64,000 nt of DNA from Proteus penneri. GTDB lineage: Bacteria > Pseudomonadota > Gammaproteobacteria > Enterobacterales > Enterobacteriaceae. The notes under the pieces are model-generated. The model ran no database searches, was not told where the DNA came from, and was given only the letters and a program-made list of their open reading frames with translations. The first letter of the stretch is position 1, and each line of letters begins with the position of its first letter. The stretch lies in NCBI RefSeq assembly GCF_003144535.1, contig NZ_PHFJ01000013.1, positions 62,001 through 126,000 of the forward strand. Direction: 5' to 3'. The translations under genes and the position numbers were made by a program. Positions 51,996 to 61,965 of the stretch are shown here, piece after piece.

Positions 51996-52057
51996 GGGAT
52001 AAAAAGGCGATTTGTCGTGGGAGCCTCTTGGTACATTAGCAAAGTATGATATAGTTT

Positions 52058-52075
52058 GTACTAGTTAATGAGTGT
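52058..52075. promoter_or_regulatory. trp operator (TrpR autoregulation)
   Basis: GTACTAGTTAATGAGTGT has a perfect left half and centre of the trp operator GTACTAGTTAACTAGTAC (14 of 18 positions). It lies just downstream of -10-like sequences TATGAT/TATAGT at 52045-52055, overlapping the likely start of transcription of trpR. Confidence 0.7.
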
Positions 52076-52094
52076 GGCAAAAGAGGTTTTCACG

Positions 52095-52406
52095 ATGCAA
52101 GATCCTGCATTATCACCTGAAGAGAATGAGCACTGGCTAAGATTTGTTGAGTTATTACAACATGCATTTGAGCAAGATGTGCACTTTCCTATTTTACAAC
52201 TTTTAATGACACCTGATGAACGTAGTGCTTTGGCAACACGAGTTCGCATTGTGCAAGAGTTAATGCGAGGGGATTTAAGTCAGCGTGAGTTAAAAGAAGA
52301 GTTAGGCGTTGGTATTGCCACCATCACTAGAGGCTCTAATAGCTTAAAAACAGCACCACATGAAGTGAAGTTATGGCTTGAAAAAGAGCTAATGACGAAA
52401 AAATAG
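52095..52406 (+). CDS. trpR: Trp operon repressor
   Basis: A 103-residue helical protein. [46 protein letters not shown] contains the helix-turn-helix and the tryptophan pocket residues. TrpR with tryptophan represses trp genes and its own. The ATG at 52095 has AGAGG eight bases upstream; the in-frame ATG at 52068 lies inside the operator with no ribosome site and is rejected. Follows slt, as in E. coli. Confidence 0.95.
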   Translation: MQDPALSPEENEHWLRFVELLQHAFEQDVHFPILQLLMTPDERSALATRVRIVQELMRGDLSQRELKEELGVGIATITRGSNSLKTAPHEVKLWLEKELMTKK

Positions 52407-52436
52407 TTGCATTATAATAATGTGAGCTAGAAAGAT

Positions 52437-52472
52437 AAAAAGCCATTTAATCAAATAATTAAATGGCTTTTT
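52437..52472. terminator. Bidirectional terminator between trpR and yjjX
   Basis: AAAAAGCCATTTAA pairs perfectly with TTAAATGGCTTTTT around an eight-base loop. Confidence 0.88.
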
Positions 52473-52512
52473 GCTTTCTTTTCTACCTAAAAAAAACACA
52501 TCAGATTAATAA

Positions 52513-53049
52513 TTAATCTTCTTTTTGATTGAGTTCTTTATAAATATCGTGAGTGACAGGTACTAATGCCAGAACTAATGCTTGTTGATACACAGAGGTG
52601 CGACTGAGTAAGCCATCGGTAAAATAACCAATCGCACCGCCACGCTGTTTAATATTGTCAATTTTTGTTAAGAAAGCCATTTCATCGCCAAGCTCACGAC
52701 CTTCACGGATCCCCTTTAAGATCTGTTCGGGTAACATAAGACTTGCTGAGCGTGATTCCCCACGAATTTGTCCATGTTCGACAACAATCCAAGCAAAGGT
52801 CATATCATCTTCAATACCGGCTTCGACGCCAACCCAAAAATCAGCTTCAGGGCGAACTTGACGAGCAGCCATCACACGTTGGCGTGCGCCAGTTCTCGTT
52901 TCTGTATTTCCGATAGGTTGCTGTGGAACACGACTATCGACATTAATATCTTCAATATCAAAGGTATCTTTACCGAACACTTGCTCAAAAGCGAGTTTTA
53001 TCGCGTTGATTTTTGCTGGATTCGTAGTGGCTGCAATGACATGATACAT
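52513..53049 (-). CDS. yjjX: Inosine/xanthosine triphosphatase YjjX
   Basis: A 178-residue NTPase of the YjjX/Maf-like type ([59 protein letters not shown]). It removes ITP and XTP and so protects nucleic acids from oxidatively damaged purines. Divergent from gpmB with 51 bases between, the E. coli order. Confidence 0.95.
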   Translation of the reverse strand: MYHVIAATTNPAKINAIKLAFEQVFGKDTFDIEDINVDSRVPQQPIGNTETRTGARQRVMAARQVRPEADFWVGVEAGIEDDMTFAWIVVEHGQIRGESRSASLMLPEQILKGIREGRELGDEMAFLTKIDNIKQRGGAIGYFTDGLLSRTSVYQQALVLALVPVTHDIYKELNQKED

Positions 53050-53100
53050 AATGAATTAATCATCCTTTGAAAAATTAGAGCAGTATAACGGAAAAAATGT

Positions 53101-53748
53101 ATGTTACAGGTCTATCTTGTTCGCCACGGTGAAACTGAATGGAACGTGGCGAGACGTATTCAAGGGCAATCTGATAGCCCGCTAACAGCGAATGGTGTGC
53201 GTCAAGCACAGCAAGTTGCTGAAAAAGTAAAATCAGCAGGCATTACCCACATTATCTCAAGCGATCTTGGTCGTACTCGTCAAACGGCAGAAATCATTGC
53301 ACAAGCTTGTGGCTGTGAAGTGATAACTGACCCACGTTTACGTGAACTCAATATGGGCGTTCTTGAACAGCGAGAGATCGCAACATTAAAGACACAAGAA
53401 GAAGTTTGGCGCAAGAGTTTGATTGATGGTACACCTGATGGACGAATTCCCCAAGGAGAATCAATGACAGAATTAGCAAGTCGTATGCAGGCTGCACTAA
53501 ATCAATGTCTTGATTTACCCGAAAATAGCCGTCCACTCTTAGTGAGCCATGGTATTGCTTTAGGGTGCTTATTGAGCACAGTATTGGGATTACCTGCATA
53601 TGCAGAACGCCGTTTAAGACTGCGTAATTGCTCAATTTCACGTGTTGATTATCAAAATAGCCCTTGGCTTGCTAATGGCTGGGTGATTGAAACGGCGGGT
53701 GATGTGAGTCATCTTACTGATACAGCATTAGATGAAGTTCAACGCTAA
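53101..53748 (+). CDS. gpmB: Phosphoglycerate mutase-like phosphatase GpmB
   Basis: A 215-residue histidine phosphatase superfamily enzyme. The catalytic RHGETEWN (phospho-His9), SDLGRTRQTAEI, the glutamate in LRELNMGVLEQRE and VSHGIALGCLL are present. Annotated as a cofactor-dependent phosphoglycerate mutase homologue; the GpmB group may act as a general phosphatase rather than a glycolytic mutase. It is convergent with rob. Confidence 0.94.
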   Translation: MLQVYLVRHGETEWNVARRIQGQSDSPLTANGVRQAQQVAEKVKSAGITHIISSDLGRTRQTAEIIAQACGCEVITDPRLRELNMGVLEQREIATLKTQEEVWRKSLIDGTPDGRIPQGESMTELASRMQAALNQCLDLPENSRPLLVSHGIALGCLLSTVLGLPAYAERRLRLRNCSISRVDYQNSPWLANGWVIETAGDVSHLTDTALDEVQR

Positions 53749-53753
53749 AAAGT

Positions 53754-53790
53754 AAAAGCTCTCTTTGACGCAACTATCAAGAGAGCTTTT
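53754..53790. terminator. Bidirectional terminator between gpmB and rob
   Basis: AAAAGCTCTC...TGA pairs with TCAAGAGAGCTTTT with a single bulged T; T residues flank both ends. Confidence 0.85.
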
Positions 53791-53792
53791 TC

Positions 53793-54701
53793 TTATGCCA
53801 TTACATCTTCACGTTTAATGGGGATGTAATATTCAAATCGTTCAATATGATCTTGTGGTTCAGTCACCATCTCATTGCTGTAACGCACATTTTTAAGATA
53901 GTATTTTTCGACGTCATAACCTTTACGGCGAGTTAATCCCATTTTCGGTAAACAAACACCATAAATCAGGAATAAAAACTCCTGCATTGCCCCTCGTTTT
54001 GCCTCACCTTCGAAATCAAAGCGAATGTAATCACCTCCTGCTAATGAGACTTCATGGGCTGCATCATCCTCAATAAATGTTGCATAGTCAGGCTCAACTG
54101 CAGTGGTATAAAGCACACGTTGCTCATCTTCATGTTCATCACTATGTTGTGCATGATGAAGACCATAAACTTGATGAGGAACCGCATTTATTTTGCTCAT
54201 ATAGTAACGCCAGAATGTTTGGCGCATATCGGAACAAGCTTCAGCCCATTGTTCAAGTGTATGGCTACATGTTTGCTCAATACCAATAAGTTTTTTCTCA
54301 GGTAATTGTACAAATTCCCATTTTGGTAATTTTTGAGGATCTAAAGTAATAGGTGGACAAATTCCCACTGCGCACCATTCATCAGTACGACGATAAAGTG
54401 CTGGAGTTCTATTAAATTGCTTTTTAAAAGCACGGGTAAACGTCTGTTGGGAATCAAAACGATATTGCAAAGCAATGTCTAAAATGGGGCGACTCGTTAA
54501 ACGTAATGCAACAGCCGCACGAGATAGACGCCTTGAACGAATATAAGAACCAATCGCTTGTCCTGTAACTTCTTTAAACATGCGTTGTAGATGCCACTTG
54601 GAGTAACCCGCTTTGGTTGCGACATTATCGAGGGATAATGGTTTATCGAGGTTACTATCAAGCCAAGCGAGCAAATCACGTATGATGTTGGTTTGATCCA
54701 T
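53793..54701 (-). CDS. rob: AraC/XylS-family regulator Rob
   Basis: A 302-residue protein. The N-terminal DNA-binding domain has two helix-turn-helix units (SLDNVATKAGYSKWHLQRMFK; ILDIALQYRFDSQQTFTRAFK), nearly identical to E. coli Rob, and the C-terminal GyrI-like effector domain ends HIERFEYYIPIKRE. Rob belongs to the MarA/SoxS/Rob group that controls efflux and stress genes after binding bile salts or fatty acids. GGGAG precedes the start. Confidence 0.95.
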   Translation of the reverse strand: MDQTNIIRDLLAWLDSNLDKPLSLDNVATKAGYSKWHLQRMFKEVTGQAIGSYIRSRRLSRAAVALRLTSRPILDIALQYRFDSQQTFTRAFKKQFNRTPALYRRTDEWCAVGICPPITLDPQKLPKWEFVQLPEKKLIGIEQTCSHTLEQWAEACSDMRQTFWRYYMSKINAVPHQVYGLHHAQHSDEHEDEQRVLYTTAVEPDYATFIEDDAAHEVSLAGGDYIRFDFEGEAKRGAMQEFLFLIYGVCLPKMGLTRRKGYDVEKYYLKNVRYSNEMVTEPQDHIERFEYYIPIKREDVMA

Positions 54702-54904
54702 ACATCTCCCTTAGTCATATTCGTTTGTTTATTGCTGTAGATGGTAAAGAGCCTGAACATCTATAACAAGTTATATTGTTAGACAATCGTAAAATATAGT
54801 CTTTTTCATTGACTAATGTACACAAATTCTTCTATCAGTTAGTAATAGATTGTTTTATTCTAGATGAAACTATTCTCTCATCTTTTCAATGGAACAAGGT
54901 AAAT

Positions 54905-55381
54905 ATGTTAAATTTCAAAAAGATGCTAGCAGTGTCTATCTTACTCCCTTTTTCTTTGATGGCAAAAGCGGAAGAAATTGGTTACGTCGATACGGTATTC
55001 AAGTTTTTTGGTGCTAACCATAAAATTGTGATTGAAGCATTTGATGATCCTGAAGTTAAAAATGTGACTTGTTATTTAAGTCGTGCAAAAACAGGTGGGA
55101 TCTCAGGAAGTCTAGGCCTTGCTGAAGATACAGCTGATGCGGCGATATCTTGTCAGCAAGTCGGGCCTATTGAACTAAGCGAAAAGGTTATTAAAGGAAA
55201 AAACCGAGGTGATGTTGTTTTCCAGAAAAGAACATCGCTAGTATTTAAAAAGCTTCAAGTTGTGCGTTTTTATGATAAAGAGCGTCATGCACTGATTTAC
55301 TTAACTTATTCCGATAAGGTGATTGATGGCTCACCAAAAAATGCGATTAGTGCAGTACCTATTATGCCATGGAAAGAGTGA
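54905..55381 (+). CDS. creA: CreA family periplasmic protein
   Basis: A 158-residue precursor with a signal peptide ending near KAEE (residue about 19). The mature part [43 protein letters not shown] matches E. coli CreA, and it ends [13 protein letters not shown]. Function is unknown. The creBCD two-component genes that follow in E. coli are missing; arcA follows directly, convergent. The ATG at 54905 has AAGG upstream and opens the signal peptide. Confidence 0.95.
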   Translation: MLNFKKMLAVSILLPFSLMAKAEEIGYVDTVFKFFGANHKIVIEAFDDPEVKNVTCYLSRAKTGGISGSLGLAEDTADAAISCQQVGPIELSEKVIKGKNRGDVVFQKRTSLVFKKLQVVRFYDKERHALIYLTYSDKVIDGSPKNAISAVPIMPWKE

Positions 55382-55531
55382 TTCTTATTTGCTAGAGGAA
55401 TTAATGATTAATAAAATTAATACGAATAAGGTTTAAAATTTTTTTTAAAAACAAGTTATATTTTTTTCAAAATAGTTGCGAAGATCAATTTTCACCTTTT
55501 GTTATTTTATTAATCCATTTTTAGATAAAAG

Positions 55532-55562
55532 AAAACCCCTGAATATTATTCAGGGGTTTTTT
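55532..55562. terminator. Bidirectional terminator between creA and arcA
   Basis: AAAACCCCTGAA pairs with TTCAGGGGTTTT around five bases, then TTG. Confidence 0.9.
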
Positions 55563-55591
55563 GTTAGTTAATTGATTGATATTGTATCAAA

Positions 55592-56308
55592 TCACTCGTC
55601 TAAATCACCACAAAAGCGATAGCCTTCACCATGAATTGTTGCAATGATTTCTGGTGTATCAGGTGTTGACTCAAAATGCTTACGAATACGACGGATAGTT
55701 ACGTCAACAGTACGATCATGAGGTTTGAGTTCACGACCTGTCATTTTCTTCAGTAATTCTGCGCGAGTTTGGATTTTTCCTGGGTTCTCGCAGAAATGTA
55801 GCATCGCACGAAATTCACTGCGTGGTAATTTATATTGTTCACCAGCAGGGCTGATTAGTGAGCGACTGTTAATATCAAGCTCCCAACCATTGAATTTATA
55901 GCTCTCGACTAAACGGCGTTCTTCTGTTCCATTAACTAAATTCATGGTACGTGACAGTAAGTTACGTGCACGAATCGTTAATTCACGAGGGTTAAATGGT
56001 TTAGTAATGTAATCATCGGCACCAATTTCTAGGCCTAAGATTTTATCAACTTCATTATCACGACCCGTTAGGAACATTAATGCAACACTTGCCTGTTCAC
56101 GTAATTCACGAGCAAGTAACAGCCCATTTTTACCAGGAAGGTTAATATCCATAATGACCAGATTAATATCATGATCAGATAGAACATTGTGCATTTCATT
56201 GCCATCAGTGGCTTCGTGTACGATATACCCTTCAGCTTCGAATATGCTTTTCAGGGTATTACGAGTAACAACTTCGTCTTCAACAATCAGAATGTGCGGG
56301 GTTTGCAT
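55592..56308 (-). CDS. arcA: Aerobic respiration control response regulator ArcA
   Basis: A 238-residue OmpR-type regulator. The receiver domain has acidic residues in VEDEVV, phospho-Asp54 in [13 protein letters not shown], and Lys in ITKPF; the winged helix domain follows from about residue 135 ([36 protein letters not shown]). Phosphorylated by ArcB, it represses respiratory and TCA genes at low oxygen. ArcB, its partner, lies 40 kb away in this window. A possible FNR box sits upstream. Confidence 0.98.
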   Translation of the reverse strand: MQTPHILIVEDEVVTRNTLKSIFEAEGYIVHEATDGNEMHNVLSDHDINLVIMDINLPGKNGLLLARELREQASVALMFLTGRDNEVDKILGLEIGADDYITKPFNPRELTIRARNLLSRTMNLVNGTEERRLVESYKFNGWELDINSRSLISPAGEQYKLPRSEFRAMLHFCENPGKIQTRAELLKKMTGRELKPHDRTVDVTIRRIRKHFESTPDTPEIIATIHGEGYRFCGDLDE

Positions 56309-56569
56309 ATTTGCTACCTAAAATTACCAAAAATAGAAAAAGGAAATCTGTGTTTAACTTCTGTGTGCGCTTGTGTGGTTATTCATTTTTGTTATTAGCA
56401 CGTAAAAACTAGACCCAGATTGAAATTCGATAAATAACCATCACGTTATTACAAAACTTGCAAAATTAATCGATAATGGACGTTAAAATCAGAATGCAAA
56501 ACGCCCATAGTCTATTAACAGCAATATAACACCAGTTGTATTAAATACCATCTAAAAAGCTAACTTTTG

Positions 56570-56583
56570 TTGACACATATCAA
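56570..56583 (-). promoter_or_regulatory. Candidate FNR site upstream of arcA
   Basis: TTGACACATATCAA matches TTGAT-N4-ATCAA at nine of ten positions. It lies 262 bases before arcA, whose E. coli orthologue has FNR-activated distal promoters. The rest of 56309-56891 is AT-rich without genes; yjjY and the methyltransferase gene found here in E. coli are absent. Confidence 0.45.
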
Positions 56584-56891
56584 AATCAAGATAACAGCTT
56601 AACCTTGATTTCAATAGTTAACTATATAATTTGATTTATGTAATGTAAAAGAAAAATATATGTTAAATATAGTGAGGTTTATTTTTTTTGCCAGTTTTGT
56701 TACACAAATTAAAGTAGCATAAAATACCTTATTCCTTATAAAAGTACAAATGCCCAAATAACTCTAAGATAGTAGCCTTATTTTCTTTACTTATCCCTTT
56801 GTGATAGTAATTTATATACTACAATAGGGGTAAAATTCGAATAAATTTCATTTAAGTCTAATTTGTTTTTTAGTAAAAAAAGAGAAAAAGT

Positions 56892-56959
56892 TTGACATCT
56901 CTCTCGCTTTGCTTTAACCAGTATATAGTCAAACTAATTTTGAGACAGACAGGACAGTT
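56892..56959 (+). promoter_or_regulatory. thr operon promoter region
   Basis: A consensus -35 TTGACA stands at 56892-56897; the best-spaced -10 (near 56915-56920) is weak, and TATATA-like sequence lies at 56922-56929. The leader peptide begins at 56960. Confidence 0.5.
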
Positions 56960-57043
56960 ATGCGCATTTACAGCCAAGCTAACATGACAATTATTACCAC
57001 CACCACCGAGATCTTATATCGCGGGGCGGGCTGGCGCATATAA
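56960..57043 (+). CDS. thrL: thr operon leader peptide
   Basis: A 27-codon frame, MRIYSQANMT then IITTTTE, with five threonine and two isoleucine codons clustered at residues 10-16 as expected for ribosome-stalling attenuation control by Thr and Ile. It starts after AGGACAGTT. It ends 20 bases before the attenuator stem. The C-terminal tail EILYRGAGWRI is longer than the E. coli ThrL tail, which stops at GNGAG. Confidence 0.92.
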   Translation: MRIYSQANMTIITTTTEILYRGAGWRI

Positions 57044-57062
57044 AAAACGAAAATCGAAAAAG

Positions 57063-57091
57063 CCCGCATTGAGAAATGCGGGTTTTTTTTT
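57063..57091 (+). terminator. thr attenuator (intrinsic terminator)
   Basis: CCCGCATT pairs with AATGCGGG around GAGA and nine T residues follow. It lies between thrL and thrA. Part of the thrL coding region (CGCGGGGCGGGC) could pair with the left arm as the alternative antiterminator. Confidence 0.92.
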
Positions 57092-57115
57092 GGGGTGAAA
57101 AATCAGGAGAGCTGT

Positions 57116-59575
57116 ATGCGAGTGTTAAAATTTGGAGGAACTTCAGTTGCCAACGCAGAGCGTGTGCTGAATGTTGCTGATATCGCTGAGAAAAAAAGAG
57201 AGCAGGGACAAGTCGCTCTTGTACTATCAGCACCGGCCAAGATAACTAACTACTTGGTTGCAATGATTGAAAAAACGGCAGAAGGTGAAGATCCTCTCAC
57301 TCAAGTACGAGAAGCCGAGCAAATTTTTGCCAACTTATTACAAGGTTTAAGAGAGAAACAACCTGGTTTTGATTATGAGCGCTTAAAAGATAAAGTTGAG
57401 CGTGAATTTGCAGAGATCAAACATATTCTTCATGGGATATCTTTATTAGGTCAATGTCCTGATAGCATCAATGCAGCGATGATTTGTCGCGGTGAAAAGC
57501 TTTCTATCGCCATTATGGGAGCCGTTTTACAGGCTCGTGGTTATAATGTCTCCGTGATCGATCCTGTCAAAAATTTACTCGCACAAGGTCATTATTTAGA
57601 ATCGACAGTTGATATTCCTGAGTCTACTCGCCGCATCTTAGAACTCAATATCGCAAAAGACGATATAATTTTAATGGCAGGTTTTACAGCAGGTAATGAA
57701 AAAAATGAACTCGTGGTATTAGGCCGTAATGGTTCAGACTACTCTGCTGCTGTGTTAGCGGCTTGCTTACGTGCGGAGTGTTGTGAAATTTGGACAGATG
57801 TTGACGGTGTTTATACTTGTGATCCACGTTTAGTACCTGATGCTCGTTTATTAAAGGGCATGTCATATCAAGAGGCAATGGAACTCTCTTACTTCGGTGC
57901 TAAAGTACTTCATCCTCGCACTATTGCTCCAATCGCTCAATTCCAAATTCCTTGTTTAATCAAAAATACAGGCAACCCAGATGCTCCTGGTACATTAATT
58001 GGTGATGGTCAAAAAGATGAGAGTACACCTGTTAAAGGGATCACCAACCTTAATAATATGGCGATGATCAATGTGTCAGGTCCTGGTATGAAAGGTATGG
58101 TGGGGATGGCGGCTCGTGTGTTCTCTGTAATGTCGAGAGCAGGCATTTCTGTTGTTCTGATTACGCAATCTTCTTCTGAATACAGCATTAGCTTTTGTGT
58201 ACCACAAAAAGAACTGATTAGAGCGCAAAAAGCATTATCAGATGAATTCTATTTAGAATTAAAAGATGGTGTACTTGATCCGTTAGACATCATGGAAAAC
58301 GTCGCTATTATCTCCGTTGTAGGTGATGGTATGCGTACTTTAAAAGGGATCTCAGCGCGATTTTTCTCTGCATTAACTCGTGGCAATATTAATATCGTTG
58401 CTATTGCTCAAGGTTCTTCAGAACGCTCAATTTCAGCTGTTATTGCTAATGATTCAGCAACTAATGCTGTGCGTTTATGTCATCAAATGCTTTTCAACAC
58501 CAATCAAATTGTTGAGGTCTTTATTGTTGGTGTTGGTGGTGTTGGTAGTGCATTAATCGAACAAATCCATCGCCAACAAGCATGGTTGAAAAATAAGCAT
58601 ATCGATCTTCGTGTCTGTGGTATTGCTAATTCAAGAGCCATGCTGACAGATATGCAAGGTATCGATTTAGATAATTGGCAACATGCCTTAAAAGAAGCCA
58701 AAGAGCCTTTTAGCTTTAGCCAGCTTATTCGTTTAGAAAAAGAGTACCACTTCTTAAATCCAGTGATCGTTGATTGCACATCAAACGAAGAAATTGCGCA
58801 ACAATACGCAAATTTCTTACAAAATGGCTTTAACGTGGTTACACCAAACAAAAAAGCGAATACTTTGTCGATGGATTATTACCATCAAATTCGACAAGCT
58901 GCGGAAGCTTCACGCCGTAAGTTCTTGTATGACACTAACGTAGGCGCAGGTTTACCGGTTATTGAAAACTTGCAAAACTTACTAAACGCAGGCGACGAGT
59001 TAGTTCAATTTAATGGTATTCTTTCAGGATCATTATCTTACATTTTTGGTCAATTAGATGAAGGTAAAAGCTTATCTGAAGCGACTTTTTCAGCAAAAGA
59101 GAAAGGTTTTACAGAGCCTGATCCTCGTGATGATCTTTCCGGTATGGATGTTGCGCGTAAACTACTTATTTTAGCGCGTGAAGCGGGGTATAAATTAGAA
59201 CTAAGTGATATCGATGTAGAGCCTGTACTGCCTGTTTCATTTGATAGCTCAGGTGATGTCGCAAGTTTCTTAGACCGCTTACCTCAAGTTGATGTTGAAT
59301 TTGATGCTAAGGTCGAAGAAGCACAAAAAGCAGGTAAGGTATTACGTTATGTTGGCATCATCAATGAAGGTCAATGCCAAGTTAAGATAATGGCAGTTGA
59401 TGCAAATGATCCTCTGTTTAAAGTGAAAAATGGTGAAAATGCTTTAGCCTTTTACACTCGCTACTATCAGCCAATTCCATTAGTGTTACGTGGATATGGT
59501 GCGGGTAATGATGTTACTGCTGCTGGAGTGTTTGCAGATGTATTACGTACCTTATCATGGAAATTGGGAGTTTAA
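57116..59575 (+). CDS. thrA: Bifunctional aspartokinase I / homoserine dehydrogenase I
   Basis: An 819-residue fusion enzyme. The aspartokinase domain begins [20 protein letters not shown] regulatory domains occupy about residues 320-460 ([20 protein letters not shown]), and the homoserine dehydrogenase domain starts near 465 with [14 protein letters not shown] and contains TPNKKAN and the catalytic region [18 protein letters not shown]. It catalyses the first and third steps from aspartate to threonine. Start 57116 has AGGAGA upstream and equals the E. coli start. Confidence 0.98.
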   Translation: MRVLKFGGTSVANAERVLNVADIAEKKREQGQVALVLSAPAKITNYLVAMIEKTAEGEDPLTQVREAEQIFANLLQGLREKQPGFDYERLKDKVEREFAEIKHILHGISLLGQCPDSINAAMICRGEKLSIAIMGAVLQARGYNVSVIDPVKNLLAQGHYLESTVDIPESTRRILELNIAKDDIILMAGFTAGNEKNELVVLGRNGSDYSAAVLAACLRAECCEIWTDVDGVYTCDPRLVPDARLLKGMSYQEAMELSYFGAKVLHPRTIAPIAQFQIPCLIKNTGNPDAPGTLIGDGQKDESTPVKGITNLNNMAMINVSGPGMKGMVGMAARVFSVMSRAGISVVLITQSSSEYSISFCVPQKELIRAQKALSDEFYLELKDGVLDPLDIMENVAIISVVGDGMRTLKGISARFFSALTRGNINIVAIAQGSSERSISAVIANDSATNAVRLCHQMLFNTNQIVEVFIVGVGGVGSALIEQIHRQQAWLKNKHIDLRVCGIANSRAMLTDMQGIDLDNWQHALKEAKEPFSFSQLIRLEKEYHFLNPVIVDCTSNEEIAQQYANFLQNGFNVVTPNKKANTLSMDYYHQIRQAAEASRRKFLYDTNVGAGLPVIENLQNLLNAGDELVQFNGILSGSLSYIFGQLDEGKSLSEATFSAKEKGFTEPDPRDDLSGMDVARKLLILAREAGYKLELSDIDVEPVLPVSFDSSGDVASFLDRLPQVDVEFDAKVEEAQKAGKVLRYVGIINEGQCQVKIMAVDANDPLFKVKNGENALAFYTRYYQPIPLVLRGYGAGNDVTAAGVFADVLRTLSWKLGV

Positions 59576-59577
59576 GC

Positions 59578-60507
59578 GTGGTTAAAGTTTATGCACCGGC
59601 ATCAATAGGTAATGTGAGTGTCGGATTTGATGTTCTTGGCGCGGCCGTTTCACCTATTGATGGGCAATTACTGGGCGATTGTGTCACTGTTGAAACGGCT
59701 TCGGCATTTACACTTGAAAGTAAAGGGCACTTTGTTAGCAAATTACCTTCAGATCCTAAACAAAATATCGTGTATCAATGTTGGCAGCTATTTTGTGAAA
59801 AACTAGGAAAAGAACTTCCAGTCGCAATGACGCTTGAAAAAAATATGCCGATTGGCTCTGGTCTAGGATCAAGTGCTTGTTCTGTTGTTGCGGCATTGGT
59901 TGCACTTAATGAATTTGCCCAAAAGCCTTTTGATGAAAGACAATTGCTGCTGATGATGGGAGAGCTTGAAGGACGTATTTCAGGCAGTGTGCACTATGAT
60001 AATGTTGCACCTTGTTATTTAGGTGGGTTACAACTGATTTTGGAACAAAATGGCACTATTTGTCAGCCAGTACCAACTTTTGATGATTGGTATTGGGTTA
60101 TGGCATATCCAGGGATTAAAGTTTCTACGGCAGAAGCTAGAGCGATTTTACCAAAACAATACTCTAAAGCAGACATCATTAATCACGGTCGTTATTTATC
60201 TGGTTTTATTCATGCTTGCCATACTCAGCAATCAGGGCTAGCCGCTAGTTTGATGCAAGATGTGATTGCTGAGCCTTATCGCACCCGACTTCTTCCAGGA
60301 TTTGAAAAAGCGAGAGAGGCTTCACAGAAGAAAGGTGCATTGGCTTGTGGCATTTCAGGCTCAGGGCCTACCATTTTTACGATTAGTGATTCATTAGAAA
60401 TCGCACAAGATATGGCCGAATGGCTGAAACAAAACTACGTACAAAACAGTGAAGGCTTTGTACATATCTGCCGTATAGATACGCGTGGCGCAAGACAGGT
60501 AGGGTAA
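59578..60507 (+). CDS. thrB: Homoserine kinase
   Basis: A 309-residue GHMP kinase starting with GTG ([21 protein letters not shown]), with the ATP-binding motif [17 protein letters not shown] near residue 90 and the late [10 protein letters not shown]. It phosphorylates homoserine. The GTG lies two bases after the thrA stop, with GGGAG upstream; E. coli ThrB starts at the same place. Confidence 0.97.
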   Translation: MVKVYAPASIGNVSVGFDVLGAAVSPIDGQLLGDCVTVETASAFTLESKGHFVSKLPSDPKQNIVYQCWQLFCEKLGKELPVAMTLEKNMPIGSGLGSSACSVVAALVALNEFAQKPFDERQLLLMMGELEGRISGSVHYDNVAPCYLGGLQLILEQNGTICQPVPTFDDWYWVMAYPGIKVSTAEARAILPKQYSKADIINHGRYLSGFIHACHTQQSGLAASLMQDVIAEPYRTRLLPGFEKAREASQKKGALACGISGSGPTIFTISDSLEIAQDMAEWLKQNYVQNSEGFVHICRIDTRGARQVG

Positions 60508-60510
60508 GTC

Positions 60511-61803
60511 ATGAAATTATATAATTTGAAAGATAATCAAGAGCAAGTCAGTTTTGCTCAAGCAGTAAAACAAGGTTTGGGTAAACAACAAGGGCTCTTT
60601 TTTCCACAAGACTTACCTTCGTTTTCTAAAGCTGAAATTGATGAATTATTAGCACTTGATTTTGCAACACGTAGTAGCCGTATTTTAACGGCTTTTATTG
60701 GTGATGAAATTCCAGTTGATGTATTAGCAAAACGTATTAGCACTGCATTTACCTTTCCTGCACCAGTAACTCAAGTTGAAGAAGATGTCAGTTGTTTAGA
60801 GCTTTTCCATGGCCCAACACTCGCATTTAAAGACTTTGGTGGTCGCTTTATGGCGCAAATGTTGTCAGAAGTTGCTGGCAATCAACCTGTTACTATTTTA
60901 ACGGCAACATCAGGTGATACAGGTGCAGCTGTAGCTCATGCTTTCTATAAATTAGAAAATGTACAAGTTGTTATTCTTTATCCTGAAGGCAAAATTAGCC
61001 CGTTACAGGAAAAGCTATTCTGTACATTAGGTGAAAATATTCACACTGTCGCAATTAAAGATGATTTTGATGCTTGCCAATCATTAGTGAAACAAGCTTT
61101 TGATGATGAGTTCTTAAAGAAAACAATGTATTTGAACTCAGCAAACTCCATTAATATCAGCCGATTGCTTGCTCAAATTTGTTATTACTTTGAGGCGGTT
61201 GCACAAATCCCTGCTGAAAAGCATGATCAGCTAGTGATTTCAGTACCAAGTGGTAATTTTGGTGATCTAACCGCTGGCTTATTGGCCAAATCGATGGGAT
61301 TACCTATTAAGCGCTTTATTGCTGCAACTAACGTGAATGACACGGTTCCTCGTTATTTAGATAACGGTAAATGGGAACCTCACCGTACTGTAGCAACACT
61401 TTCGAATGCAATGGATGTTAGCCAACCCAATAACTGGCCACGTATTGAAGAATTGTATCGTCGTAAAGATTGGGATCTTTCCGATCTTGCTCATGGTTCA
61501 GTGAGTGATGAAATAACAGAAGAAACTGTGCGTGAGCTTGCAAAAAAAGGTTATATTTCAGAGCCACATGCAGCTGTTGCTTATCGTTTATTACGTGATG
61601 AGCTTCAAGAGGGTGAATATGGTTTATTTTTAGGGACTGCACACCCTGCGAAGTTTAAAGAAAGTGTAGAGCGTATTTTAGGCTGTGAATTACCGCTTCC
61701 TAAAGAGCTTGAAGAACGGGCTGATAAAGAGTTGTTATCACATTTCTTACCCGCCGATTTTGCTCAATTACGCGCATTCTTACTTGAAAGAGCACCTAAA
61801 TAA
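60511..61803 (+). CDS. thrC: Threonine synthase
   Basis: A 430-residue PLP enzyme. The PLP lysine lies in GPTLAFKDFGGRF (near residue 107), followed by TATSGDTGAAVAHAF and SVPSGNFGDLTAGLLAKS. It converts O-phosphohomoserine to threonine. It begins three bases after thrB, last gene of the operon, and a terminator follows. Confidence 0.98.
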   Translation: MKLYNLKDNQEQVSFAQAVKQGLGKQQGLFFPQDLPSFSKAEIDELLALDFATRSSRILTAFIGDEIPVDVLAKRISTAFTFPAPVTQVEEDVSCLELFHGPTLAFKDFGGRFMAQMLSEVAGNQPVTILTATSGDTGAAVAHAFYKLENVQVVILYPEGKISPLQEKLFCTLGENIHTVAIKDDFDACQSLVKQAFDDEFLKKTMYLNSANSINISRLLAQICYYFEAVAQIPAEKHDQLVISVPSGNFGDLTAGLLAKSMGLPIKRFIAATNVNDTVPRYLDNGKWEPHRTVATLSNAMDVSQPNNWPRIEELYRRKDWDLSDLAHGSVSDEITEETVRELAKKGYISEPHAAVAYRLLRDELQEGEYGLFLGTAHPAKFKESVERILGCELPLPKELEERADKELLSHFLPADFAQLRAFLLERAPK

Positions 61804-61841
61804 CAATTAATTTAAATAATTAAATACACATTTAATTAAAT

Positions 61842-61870
61842 AGCTCAACAAAATGTTGGGCTTTTTTTTA
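61842..61870 (+). terminator. Intrinsic terminator of thrABC
   Basis: AGCTCAACA pairs with TGTTGGGCT (one G-U) around AAA, then a run of T. Confidence 0.87.
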
Positions 61871-61965
61871 TTTTAAAATAGGAAAATTAGTATTTAAATA
61901 GCATAAAAAATATTTATATATTTTATTTTTAGTAAGTAAATTAATTAGAGCTTAGGAAATTAAAT

